DNA from: Syncephalis plumigaleata
Lineage: Eukaryota; Zoopagomycota; Zoopagomycetes; Zoopagales; Piptocephalidaceae
NCBI GenBank assembly: GCA_025201365.1
Contig: JAIXMF010000101.1
Coordinates: 1 to 39,917 of the forward strand
DNA: 39,917 nucleotides
Reading direction: 5' to 3'
Shown: one piece after another, positions 9,718 through 19,152 of the stretch
Layout of the letters: every line of letters starts with the position of its first letter
Numbering within the stretch: the stretch's first letter is position 1
Notes under the pieces: model-generated
Told to the model about the DNA's origin: nothing
Database searches by the model: none
The model's input: only the letters and a program-made list of their open reading frames with translations
Made by a program: the position numbers and the translations under genes

Positions 9718-10997
9718 ATGTCTGGAACCGAGCGTAGCGACCACGTCTATTTGGCCAAGCTTGCCGAGCAGGCCGAACGCTATGACGGTAAGTAGCGGTA
9801 GCGGTAGTAAGAACAGAGTAGAAGCAACAACAACAACAAAGATGATGATGAAGATGATGACAGTACTAGAAGACAATACACACGTCATCTAGAGTACTAT
9901 CCAGTTAATAGATGATGATGAAGATGATGACTAGAGATAAAGTGACGGAATTGTAAAGTGAAGATGACAAGTCTACGTCCTCGTCATCTGTGTCATCATC
10001 TTGCTCATCTATTAAGATGTAACTACACTACGTTGTGCTTACTGTATATATATATATGTAAATATTAGTTACTGTTGTTTACTAATAGTTGCGTTTGTTC
10101 CTTAACTACTATAGAAATGGTTGAGAACATGAAGGCTGTCGCCGTTCTCGCCTCCGAACTTACCGTCGAAGAGCGTAACTTGCTCTCGGTTGCCTACAAG
10201 AACGTCATTGGCGCTCGTCGTGCTAGCTGGCGCATTGTCTCCTCCATCGAGCAGAAGGAGGAATCCAAAGGCAATGAGGAGCACGTGAAGCAAATCAAAG
10301 AGTACCGCACTAAGATCGAGAAGGAACTCCAAGGCATTTGCGAGGATATCCTCAAGGTGCTCGATGAGTATCTCATCAAGAACGCCGAATCCGGTGAATC
10401 CAAGGTGTTCTACCATAAGATGTAAGTGTATGGCTGATGAATGTGATATGATTTGATTTGATATCTACTACAGTACATTGGTGTAAAGATGATTACATGT
10501 TATCTATGTGCTACACTACATTGAATTACATGTAGAAATATCGAGTAGTTGCTTACTCATACATATATATATATTGTTATTAATTGTTTGTATGAATCCT
10601 CGATAATAGGAAGGGCGACTACCACCGTTACCTAGCTGAATTCGCCTCTGGTGAATTGCGCAAAACATCTTCCGATGCCTCTTTGGAAGCCTACAAGGCT
10701 GCCAGTGATGTCGCCGTCACTGAGCTACCATCCACGCATCCAATCCGCTTGGGTTTGGCGCTTAACTTCTCGGTGTTCTACTACGAGATCCTCAACTCGC
10801 CAGACCGTGCCTGCCACTTGGCCAAGCAAGCATTCGATGATGCTATCGCTGAATTGGACAGTCTATCGGAGGAATCCTACAAGGACAGCACCCTGATCAT
10901 GCAATTGCTCCGTGACAACTTGACCCTCTGGACCTCTGACATGCAAGACGAGGAGCCTAAAGATGAGGAGAAGCCCGAAGAAAAGGCTGATGCCTAA
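9718..10997 (+). CDS. BMH1: 14-3-3 protein
   Basis: Three exons: 9718-9787, 10115-10421, 10610-10997, giving 254 residues, a normal family length. The whole protein aligns with 14-3-3: [95 protein letters not shown]. The phosphopeptide-groove residues (K, R, R, Y of family consensus) lie in these blocks. It acts as a dimer in the cytosol and nucleus, binding phosphoserine/threonine clients in signalling and metabolism. The tail is acidic ([16 protein letters not shown]), as usual. Codons favour C or G at wobble positions more than those of its neighbours, which suggests high expression. Intron 1 (327 nt) is unusually long for this window and contains GATGATGATGAAGATGATGA twice. Confidence 0.98.
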
Positions 10998-11263
10998 ATC
11001 ACATCAGTAATCTCACTCTTTACTTACAAATCATTAAATCTCTGGTGAAATGAACGCACGTCTCGTGTTGTGCATGATGAACCTTTCGCATGTATAAGGT
11101 GTGACAAGAGAATGTACTTACAGTCTAATAATAAACGACTGTTACTATTCTTCAATATATATATATAACGACGACGATAGACTATTAAACATGTGCACGC
11201 ATACAGTACCAGTATTATGATGATGATGATGATTGTTATTAACAAATAGATAGCTAGATAGGT

Positions 11264-12482
11264 TTATTGTTCATACGACATCGAATCTTGACGACCATGT
11301 TGCTTGCGACTCTTCATGTCGTCAGCTGTAATTTCCCAAGTGTCATCTTCACCTGAATCGGCATCTATACAACAATAATGGTTCGTATAATACAGTCTCT
11401 ATCATAATTACTATTTCGTAACTCTTACCAAATAGATCGGGATCCGCCTGCCATGGATGAATTTGATTGTCGCTATGACAAGTCCGATGAGCTGGTATTA
11501 GACCACGTCTAATTAATAAACCTATTTAGTAACTGGTTCATTTATATGCATATATCATTCTATATACACGCATACATTTGTAGTTCTGGTGATGTATCCG
11601 TAGTAGTACGACGTGCTTGTCGTCCTACCGGTATAGGTCGATGTGTTTGTACGCGATGATCTAAATGCGAAGAGACGGGACGTGTTGGATTATCACTGCC
11701 TAAAGTCGAATGATGATTAGTAGTTATAATACGCAGTGCTATCACTATGATTACCATTACCATTGCCGTAAGCATGATGTATGGTAGAGCCTGAACGATC
11801 TAGAATAGGTGTGCCCCTACAATATACCATTCATTTATTCATTCAAATAGGTAAGTAGACGTACAATGTGCTAATGTAGCAATAGCTTACCGTCGACTAC
11901 CAGCTCGTGCTGCATTACGTCCAGCGATGCCTAGACACTTTTCCAAATGTGGCGCATATCGCGAGGCTACAAACTGACGCTTGCAATTGGGACACTCGAC
12001 AATCTCCTGCGTGTCTGGCATTGGTTTCTGACCAAAGATATCGAGACCAGGTGTAGAGGCTATATCAGCAGAATATCGACATAGAGGTGTGAGTATGAGC
12101 CATATACATATATGCTAACTTGCACGCACTAATACACCTGTCTATACTTACAGAAAGCTCGACAACTATAGTAGTAGTAGTAGTAGTAGTAGTGGTTGGT
12201 CCAACCAATCTAACGTGGTTACTGGTAGCTGTTATGGAATAGCATGCTATACAACCTTACCGTGTTCTACAAATGCCGCACTTGGCCGCAGCTAGTCGTG
12301 CTTCGCGATGCGCGACAACTACCGCATCTAATACGCATTCATCGAGTAATTCAGTAACCAGATCCGATACCTAAACAGCGTCAATACACGGGTGCCGAGC
12401 TCGTTCGTCAACAAGTGGCGTAGACAACGCTTACCGCTTCCTTGATATTGCCACTTATCGGCTTGCGAGTAATGTCTGACAT
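11264..12482 (-). CDS. SGF11: SAGA deubiquitinase-module subunit SGF11 (ATXN7L3-like)
   Basis: Eight exons on the - strand: 12482-12435, 12370-12261, 12165-12152, 12059-11891, 11816-11761, 11699-11568, 11521-11429, 11364-11264. All phases agree and give 240 residues. The N-terminal helix ([25 protein letters not shown]) is the segment that in yeast Sgf11 packs on Sus1 and Sgf73. The zinc finger follows: [21 protein letters not shown], then [11 protein letters not shown], the SGF11 C2HC signature that supports Ubp8 and contacts the nucleosome acidic patch. The rest is low-complexity with an acidic [12 protein letters not shown] segment. Exon 3 is only 14 nt. Exon 5 may end at 11761 or 11755. 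The zinc-finger assignment is firm; the C-terminal exons rest on phase and TACTAA-like branch sites. Confidence 0.88.
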
Positions 12483-12759
12483 GGGTAAGGAGAAAAATTG
12501 TACGGAACCGAGCGAGCAAACAAGTCCCCGTTTCCCCTATTTCAACCATCGTTTATATCACGTGGATCACACTGTATATACGTTTGTCGCTATTTCTAAG
12601 CGATCTTTTTACTAAACATGTAGCTCTAACTAGCTACAATTAGTATATTGGTAGTGGGCAGTAACGTAGAAGCAAAATAAGCCGTAAAATGGCAAAAATG
12701 GCAAAATAGGTTTTTTAATCCTTTAGTATGTCTATGTAAAAATCTACAGAATTTGTTAA

Positions 12760-12842
12760 GGTAACATGGCCGAGCGGTCTAAGGCGCTACGTTCAGGTCG
12801 TAGTCTACATTGTAGGCGTGAGTTCGAATCTCACTGTTACCA
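12760..12842 (+). tRNA. tL(CAG): tRNA-Leu, anticodon CAG
   Basis: Cloverleaf read by eye: acceptor GGTAACA/TGTTACC, D-arm GCCGAGCGGTCTAAGGC, anticodon stem CTACG/CGTAG around TTCAGGT (anticodon CAG, reads CUG), a long variable arm as expected for Leu, T-arm GTGAG TTCGAAT CTCAC, discriminator A at 12842. A TTTT run follows at 12847-12850. No intron. The A and B boxes are the D- and T-arm sequences. Confidence 0.97.
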
Positions 12843-12917
12843 TTCGTTTTGCTACAGCAACCTGCTGTTCATTTTTGCACTTTTAGAATGCTGTTTATTG
12901 TAGAAATGTGTATATTT

Positions 12918-13040
12918 GTAAGACGTTCACACTAGGAGGGTGGAAAGGGAGGTATAAAGCGATAGGTGAGGTCTTATTAGTATAAGACGCTCACGCAAGT
13001 AGAATAGAAATAAGGGATAAAGCGACGAGTGAGGTCTTAC
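12918..13040. repeat. Two tandem ~58-bp hairpin-ended units
   Basis: Units at 12919-12976 and 12983-13040 share TAAGACG[TC]TCAC at the start and GATAAAGCGA/GTATAAAGCGA plus GTGAGGTCTTA at the end. The ends of each unit are nearly complementary (TAAGAC-TCAC against GTGA-GTCTTA), so each could fold into a hairpin. Confidence 0.6.
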
Positions 13041-13200
13041 GTAGAACGAGATCGTGCGAGAGAACCTTATGACACAAACTACACGAACTCAAACAATAAA
13101 GCAAGTTACGAATAGTCAGAAGTGTCAAGGAAAAGGTCGATTAATGTTTATTGATATGTGTAACGTCGTTAGTTTATATACGCAACATACACCGCTCCAT

Positions 13201-13221
13201 GAACGTAGCTCTGCTACGTTC
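13201..13221. repeat. Perfect inverted repeat, 9-bp arms
   Basis: GAACGTAGC TCT GCTACGTTC, a 3-nt loop. Confidence 0.85.
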
Positions 13222-13388
13222 TCTGTATTAAAAGAGACTTCTCCTCGAGTAAGAAGCGCTTAATCGGTAGGAGGGAGGTGATGTTGAGTAAGATAAATAT
13301 GGCAACGTTAGTAGTGTTAATGATAGTGTTGATAATGAGAATACTGAAGTTAATGATAGAGATAATAATAATGTGACTGGTGATGCCG

Positions 13389-13417
13389 ATGATGATACTA
13401 GCTAGTAGTATCATCAT
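13389..13417. repeat. Perfect inverted repeat, 12-bp arms
   Basis: ATGATGATACTA GCTAG TAGTATCATCAT, a 5-nt loop. Confidence 0.85.
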
Positions 13418-13756
13418 GATCTTCGATGAAATGGGTGAGAGGCGTCACAATATTCCATGTGGATAGAGGAAGAAAAGAAAGGATTACAATGAGTTCCATT
13501 CTACCCAATATCATCATTATGCTGGACGGTATAGAAGATAGATCGTCATGCCAATCCAACTACAGGTATCTCCTCGTCGCATTGTATTAATAAAGGAAAG
13601 TTACTATACGTTTATTCTGCTGCTGTATAGATAGGCCTTTAAGGCCATTGTTGCTCATGGTTCCACAACAGTACATCATTGTCATGAATTGGTATCAGTA
13701 TAGCCACCAAAGGACACAGCCGAGAAGCAAGCTTGTTTTCATTTTTCTTGTCATTT

Positions 13757-13812
13757 GCAGCATTTCATAGCATTCATAGCATTTCATAGCATTCCATAGC
13801 ATTCATTCATTT
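13757..13812. repeat. Degenerate tandem repeat in a 5' leader
   Basis: Units of 9-10 bp, CATTTCATAG / CATTCATAG / CATTCCATAG, repeated about five times just before the ATG at 13836. Confidence 0.8.
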
Positions 13813-13835
13813 GCATTATTAGCAACTTATTCAAT

Positions 13836-15368
13836 ATGTTAGCCATTGATACTCGACCAAAAGAACCAAAGCGACTTATCGTCGTGCGCATTATAATGAT
13901 CATACTGGTCATAGGTGGTGTTCTAGCATTCGCTATACATCAAGTTATCAAAGCCGCTTTTCCAGTATATATATATCAATCTAGTGAAGAAATAGGAGAG
14001 ATACCAGTACCTACATTTTTAATATATAGCCTTCATGGGGTATTATCTGATGTTTCCATAGAAATTTTACGAGAGTGGTATAAAGAGCCCACTACTCGAG
14101 CGTTAGACTTCAGTGTTACCTCAGCGCTAAAGCGGCTCAGATGGGGTACAGATGCAATATATGGCTTGGAGTCCAATTTACAAATGATCACGTTTCTTGA
14201 CCAAGGTTTACCGCTTTGGAGTTTCCAACCGCCGCCTGACTGGAAATATACGCCATCAGGAATGTTAAAAAATCCCAGCTTAAACGATACTCAAAAAGCT
14301 TTTAGTAGCTTATTCATAAAAATAACTCCTAATGGCAACGCAACTTTTTTAAATGGGAAAGTTGCAGTATCGCCGCCAATACAAATAGTGCTTTTAGAGA
14401 ACCCAGCCGCTTTGGATCCAGTAAAAAGAGGCAACAATTTAATTAATGTAAAAAATATTGGATTAAATACGCAAATAAATGCATTCGTAGGAACGAAGCA
14501 GGATGCTTATTTTCGATATTCCAAACGTATTTCAGGGGATACAACGTCAACCAAATATGATATACAAACCATTACAACAAATAGCGATGTTAAGTCAGTA
14601 TTTGTGGAACTTAAACCGCAAAATACACCCACAAGTAATGAGAGTATGTACGTTTACGAAATGTTTACGCAAAAACCTAGCTTTACATGGTTTGATTGCT
14701 TTGGTACAGTGGGTGGTGCCTTGACGCTTTCGCTGTATATATTTGCATTCTTGTTTGGCCAACGACGTCTTCGGCCATGGGGTATTGTTCAACGCTTTAT
14801 ATTTCGAAATAGAATACTGGGCAAATTTCCATCGTCTGTTGTCGAGATAGGTTCAATGCATGCGCCTAGGGAGAGATCGGCAACCGGCCATGACTCGGCA
14901 CTTGGTCGTATGGACTCGGTGGCATATTTTAGACATTGGCAGGCTCAGCAACCAAATCAAGCTCGTGGCAACGACAACAATAATAATGCTGACGATACGC
15001 AACAGCATACTAATCAAAGCAACGTGGCACCATCTGTATCAGTGCTATCGAGGGATGTCGAACCAGCACCATACCCGTACAATTCTATGGCACAGGAGCA
15101 TATGGATCTAAGGATATTGATCAATTCAATGATAGAGGCAAAAATGGGCGATCTAAGTAAGAAAAGCTCTGGTGACATGCCGCCTGAATATCCTAGTGGA
15201 GGCAGTTCCAGTAGCAATGACATTGCTAATCGACGTTTCGCCGAACTAGAAGCATTCCGGCAACGTGTGGAAACATTCTACTTGGCCGACGATTTATTCG
15301 TGAAGCGTGATGAACCCGACAAAAATAAGCGATCTACACTGCAAACAATATCCGAACTCAATTGGTAG
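13836..15368 (+). CDS. Two-TM membrane protein of unknown function
   Basis: Single exon, 510 residues, ATG at 13836. Residues ~13-43 are a strongly hydrophobic segment after a basic N-terminus (PKRLIVVRIIMIILVIGGVL). A ~240-residue region without hydrophobic helices follows (45-285). A second TM lies at ~287-308 (DCFGTVGGALTLSLYIFAFL), followed by a basic QRRLRPWGIVQRFIFR. The C-terminal 200 residues are polar with an N/Q/H-rich stretch and end in a short helical block (RRFAELEAFRQRVETFYLADDLF). The layout suggests a lumenal or extracellular domain held by two helices, with a cytosolic tail. I recall similar architecture in proteins predicted from Mucoromycota genomes, but I can name no function. 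The lack of introns differs from most of its neighbours. Confidence 0.85.
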   Translation: MLAIDTRPKEPKRLIVVRIIMIILVIGGVLAFAIHQVIKAAFPVYIYQSSEEIGEIPVPTFLIYSLHGVLSDVSIEILREWYKEPTTRALDFSVTSALKRLRWGTDAIYGLESNLQMITFLDQGLPLWSFQPPPDWKYTPSGMLKNPSLNDTQKAFSSLFIKITPNGNATFLNGKVAVSPPIQIVLLENPAALDPVKRGNNLINVKNIGLNTQINAFVGTKQDAYFRYSKRISGDTTSTKYDIQTITTNSDVKSVFVELKPQNTPTSNESMYVYEMFTQKPSFTWFDCFGTVGGALTLSLYIFAFLFGQRRLRPWGIVQRFIFRNRILGKFPSSVVEIGSMHAPRERSATGHDSALGRMDSVAYFRHWQAQQPNQARGNDNNNNADDTQQHTNQSNVAPSVSVLSRDVEPAPYPYNSMAQEHMDLRILINSMIEAKMGDLSKKSSGDMPPEYPSGGSSSSNDIANRRFAELEAFRQRVETFYLADDLFVKRDEPDKNKRSTLQTISELNW

Positions 15369-15775
15369 TCGCTTCTAGCAATTTGTAAATATTACATGTA
15401 TATGGCATATCCGCGTGCATCTTAATAAACTATGACTTATTGTAACAATGAGCAGTTTCAAGCGTGCATCACGACAATAAATTGACATATGCTGAAACAG
15501 GGGTGCTGCCATGCAGTGTAACCGTGTGGCTCTATTACTTCGTGACTTGGACTTGCTATTTAAACGCATGTTTGCTGTGCATGCCAGTATTGTCGTTATT
15601 ATACTTTTTCAACTACTCACCTTACCACATACTTTGGTTCTCTACCTATCTACCTATCTCTCTGTTATTCTGTATCTTTGTTTAGCCGGTCTAAACTCAC
15701 CGTATTACTCAACTCTATTCAATACTATATCACCTACTCACCTACTCACCTACTCGATCAACTAGTTCAATCAAC
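15369..15775. other. Intergenic region with tandem repeats
   Basis: No supported gene. It contains CTACCTATCTACCTATCTCT near 15641-15662 and CTCACCTACTCACCTACTCA near 15727-15754 just before the next ATG, pyrimidine-rich as for a promoter or leader. The downstream short frames are low-complexity. Confidence 0.6.
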
Positions 15776-16234
15776 ATGCGCTTCTTCTCAACTGTCGTCA
15801 CTTGTCTATTGTCCATCTCTGCTGTATGGTCTCTACCAATGCCAAGTGAATATGGAGAAGATTATAAGCAGCTATTAGTTACATCTGTTAATGACTATAA
15901 TTCCAACCATGGATTGCCTGCAGTTACCATAGCGCCATGTCTAAATAATGCGGCCTATGAGTATAATCTTAAGTTGTCCCTTGGAACGGGTAGTGCGTCT
16001 GCAACCGACGCATCGGCTTTACCATATCAAATTAGTAATGGTCAATGTGATTCTAACATTTCCGCCAATGGCAATGTAATTACGTTGCATGTTTCGTCCG
16101 ATACTAATGAGTCCATTTTAGAACTCTCTGATAGAATTGCAAGAGCAGAAGCAGTAAAAACCTATAATTATATTGGTGTTGATAAAGTTTTATCACCCGA
16201 TTCAAAGCAGTATTGGACTGTAGTCCTTGCTTAA
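15776..16234 (+). CDS. Small secreted CAP (SCP)-like protein
   Basis: Single exon, 152 residues. Residues 1-19 (MRFFSTVVTCLLSISAVWS) are a clear signal peptide. The mature part starts LPMPSEYGEDY and resembles a short SCP/CAP fold: a first helix with VNDYNSNHGLPAVTIAPCLNNAAYEYN and a final strand YWTVVLA, the positions where YkwD-like proteins have the asparagine/alanine-rich helix and a WTQVF-type strand. Two cysteines (in APCLNN and NGQCDSN) could pair. The usual CAP active-site histidines are not evident, so this is a divergent member at best. Likely secreted or vacuolar; function unknown. Confidence 0.7.
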   Translation: MRFFSTVVTCLLSISAVWSLPMPSEYGEDYKQLLVTSVNDYNSNHGLPAVTIAPCLNNAAYEYNLKLSLGTGSASATDASALPYQISNGQCDSNISANGNVITLHVSSDTNESILELSDRIARAEAVKTYNYIGVDKVLSPDSKQYWTVVLA

Positions 16235-16491
16235 ATAATAAACAAACTAATTTGTACTGGCGTACACCTAATATTAAATGACCCTATACTAGTCCATGTA
16301 GTTACTGCATAATTGTTTTATAATACTGCAGCTAATTACAGAATCATAATAAATAGTTAATTAATAAACAGAGCAGTTCATTTAGAATGAGGTTCGCCAT
16401 TTTATTTCAAAATAACAAAGGTTTAAACAACAAATTATTTATTGACGTCAGAATGATAGAATATTGAGGAATAATCGATAATAGATGCTTA

Positions 16492-18930
16492 TTATTTATG
16501 GAGAGATACGCCATGATCAAAGTCGGATGACATGGATCCTTGTAGCTTGTTTAAAGCGTCTACGCGTACACTCAATTCTGAGGCATTTCGATCGATCCAT
16601 TCGAGTGAGGTGAGATGTGCATCGAGAATTTGAACTATTTGCACAAGCTAAATAGTAGAGAATTAGCAGTGGTAAGCAGGTATATTGTGTGATAAGGATG
16701 ATGCTACTTACTGGATCATCGGTGGATTGTCCACTATCGCCGCTGACTCGATTCACTTCCTCGATAACCGCGGTTAATGCTCGTGACATATCATCGAGTT
16801 GATGATTCAGTGAGCTGGCCATATCATAGCTATAAGCATGTGTGCGTATGTTAGTATCAATAGTGCCATATGCTAGTAGTCAAGATGAAATACTTACGTT
16901 CGTGCACGTTCCGTATCTGCTACGCGTTTCTCGGTATTGTTCATGGTCTCGGAGAGGGTGGTAGTTACGCGGTCCTCGTAGACATCAAGTACATGGCCTA
17001 GATCGCGTTGTTGTGTTTCAATATATTCTAGCTGTCGTTCTACTTCAGATTGCGCAGATTCCAGTCGAGTAGTCTCATTAACTAGTTTCGAGATCTAGTA
17101 AGAGATAGTAGTTAGTGATTATATTCCAATGTATGATCAATTACTTACTTGATTTCCATTCTCAATAAGAACACGATCCCATTCAGATACTTGCTGAGCA
17201 CGTCGATGGAATTCACGTGTGTGCTGATCGAGTTCAGATGCCCATAGACTAACAATGCTTTCTAGCGAGCGTCCCTTGAGGCGATTTGATTCGGGAGCGG
17301 TTGTAGCAGCAGTAGTTGTACCCGATGTGGTAGCAGTAGTCGATGTAGTTGTGCCTATACAAATAATAAATACATGATACATATATGATATGTTCTTGTT
17401 GACTTACCTGATGATACAACTGGTGCTGCTGTCAATACTGGTGCAGCAGTTGTTGGTAATGATGCAGTCGTAGCGGCAGTAGGAGGCTTAGCCTCACTTG
17501 TAACAGCAGAGGCAGAAGTTGTAGCAGCAGGAGTTGTAGTAGCAGCACTAGTAGTTGCTGGTTTTAATCCACCAAATCCGCCAAATAATGATGGTGCAGC
17601 AGCAGGAGCCGTAGTTGTTGATGCAGCGGTAGAGGCAGTAGAAGTGGAAGTAGAAGTAGCACTGGGTGCACCAAAGCCAAACAATGATGGAGCAGTGCTT
17701 GCAGGAGTAGATGTCGCAGTAGATGTCGCTGCATTGCTACTAGGTGCTTTCCCGAACAAACCACCACCAGTAGGAGCAGCTGGTTTATTGCCAAATAATC
17801 CACCAGTTGTAGCTGCTGATGTTGCAGGTGTTGAAGTTGTGGATGTTGCAGCCCCACCAAATAGACCACCGCCTGAAGTGGCAGCAGTAGAAGTGGCAGG
17901 TGTACTCGTAGCAGGCGTGGCTTTCGCACCAAATAAGCCACCACCAAAACCTGTAGATGCAGGAGTAGATATTGCCGCTGGTTTACCAAACATAGCTTGA
18001 CCAAGATTAGGTGTTGTGGCAGCAGCAGCAGCAGCAGAAGTTGTCGTAGTAGCTGATGGTGCATTCAATGAAAATCCACTTGTACTTGCAGGAGTGGTTG
18101 CCGTGCTACCTGCACTTGATAGTGTTGGCTGTTTTAGAGAGAATCCACCAAAACCAGTAGATGCTGGAGCAGCAGCAGTAGCAGCAGCAGCAGCAGGAGT
18201 TGTTGCTGCCGTAGTACCACTGGACATTCCACCAAACATAGGTGTTGTCTTTGGAGCACCAAATAGATTAGTTGTTGCATTGCTAGCAGTACTCGTAGCA
18301 GGTGTAGTGGGTGCAGCACCACCAAACAACGGTGTCGATGTTGCTGTAGTAGTGTTTGTTTGTGATTTTAACCCGAATCCACCGAATCCTAATAGTATCC
18401 ATTCATTAATGACTGTAATATATTACAAATAGGATATACTTGCCTGTACTGCCTGTTGTTGCATTGGATGCACCACCGAATCCACCAAATGCTGGCGTAG
18501 TTGTTGCTGGTTTTGCAGTAGAACCAAATGCAGTAGAACCAAATGCAGTTGATGGTGCACTAGTTGTATTGGCTCCAAATAACGGTGTGGATGTAGCAGT
18601 GGTAGTGGCAGCGGTATTCGATGTTGCGGCAGCTGACGTCCCACCAAAGCTGAAACCACCTGTGGCAGCTGGCTTATTACCAAATGCACCGAATCCACCG
18701 AATCCAGTACCAGTATTGCCACCAGTAGTTGCTGATCCAAAGAGTGGTGCTGTTGAAGTAGCACCAGTACCAGCAGTAGTATTTGTCGATGATGGCGCGG
18801 CTTGCGAGGTAACAGTATTGCCTAGAGAGAATCCGCCTGATCCTCCCGTGCCTGCCCCACCAAACGCACCAAACCCACCAGTAGTGCCAGTATTTCCCTG
18901 TCCACTGGAATTATTAAACGAGAACGACAT
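16492..18930 (-). CDS. NSP1: FG-nucleoporin Nsp1/Nup62
   Basis: Six exons: 18930-18444, 18388-17408, 17354-17149, 17094-16898, 16829-16712, 16647-16492; phases agree, 714 residues. Residues 1 to ~490 are a disordered A/T/S/G-rich domain with FG repeats (GGFGAFGG, LFGSAT, GLFGGAA, SLFGFG). The C-terminal ~215 residues are the Nsp1_C coiled coil: SLESIVSLWASELDQHTREF, VSEWDRVLIENGNQISKL, and LEYIETQQRDLG are close to the family core. It is the central-channel nucleoporin that forms the Nup62-58-54 (Nsp1-Nup57-Nup49) trimer and, with Nup82, the cytoplasmic complex; FG repeats bind transport receptors. The first intron has a GC donor (18443-18442). The ATG lies 59 bp from the left end of the Fanzor transposon, so its promoter must be within or beyond the transposon. 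Confidence 0.96.
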
Positions 18931-18989
18931 AATGACGTGTCAAGGAGTGGTGACCAAAAATAAAACAAAACAAAAAGACAAGAAAAATA

Positions 18990-19015
18990 CAGTGTTTTTC
19001 CATCCAATTTGCGCA
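18990..19015 (+). repeat. Left terminal inverted repeat of the Fanzor element
   Basis: Starts CAGTGTTTTTCC and ends ATTTGCGCA. Complementary to 22994-23019 with three mismatches (positions 4, 5 and 9). Confidence 0.95.
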
Positions 19016-19152
19016 TCTATCCTTTAACGTTTGCAGTTTATTAATAAATAATATTACACAATTGTTAACACCATTAGCACCATAGAAATGCCAATTGACA
19101 CAGCATGATAATAATAACAATTCAGTATTAGTAATGGATCATTTATTGATAG

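Larger units (their letters stand above)
12846..13835. other. Gene-free region with several strong hairpins
   Basis: No convincing protein gene; the short frames are low-complexity. It holds a pair of related ~58-bp units with complementary ends (12918-13040), a perfect 9-bp-arm hairpin (13201-13221), a perfect 12-bp-arm hairpin (13389-13417) and a CATTTCATAG-type tandem repeat (13757-13812) in the leader of the next gene. A non-coding RNA gene is possible, but I match no known RNA family. Confidence 0.5.

Noticed and set aside
12169-12193. (TAG)8 run considered as a possible repeat locus
   Set aside because: A simple microsatellite inside an SGF11 intron.
12328-12549. Upstream ATG at 12549 as the SGF11 start
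   Set aside because: It is out of frame with the SGF11 exons; ATG 12482 gives the expected N-terminal helix.
13214-13417. 67-codon Ile-rich - strand frame
   Set aside because: Low-complexity product of GTT/GAT repeats; no start context or homology.
17564-18432. Long Leu-rich and Val/Ala-rich open frames in other frames and on the + strand
   Set aside because: They are shadows of the GCA/GTA-type repeats encoding the NUP62 FG region.
18440-19027. 195-codon + strand frame opposite NUP62 exon 1
   Set aside because: Pro/Val/Ala-rich mirror of the FG repeats; it runs into the transposon end.
18914-19120. Two similar ~70-codon open frames here (-) and at 31073 (+)
   Set aside because: The similarity comes from the shared transposon end, not from a protein; the frames cross the element boundary and diverge there.
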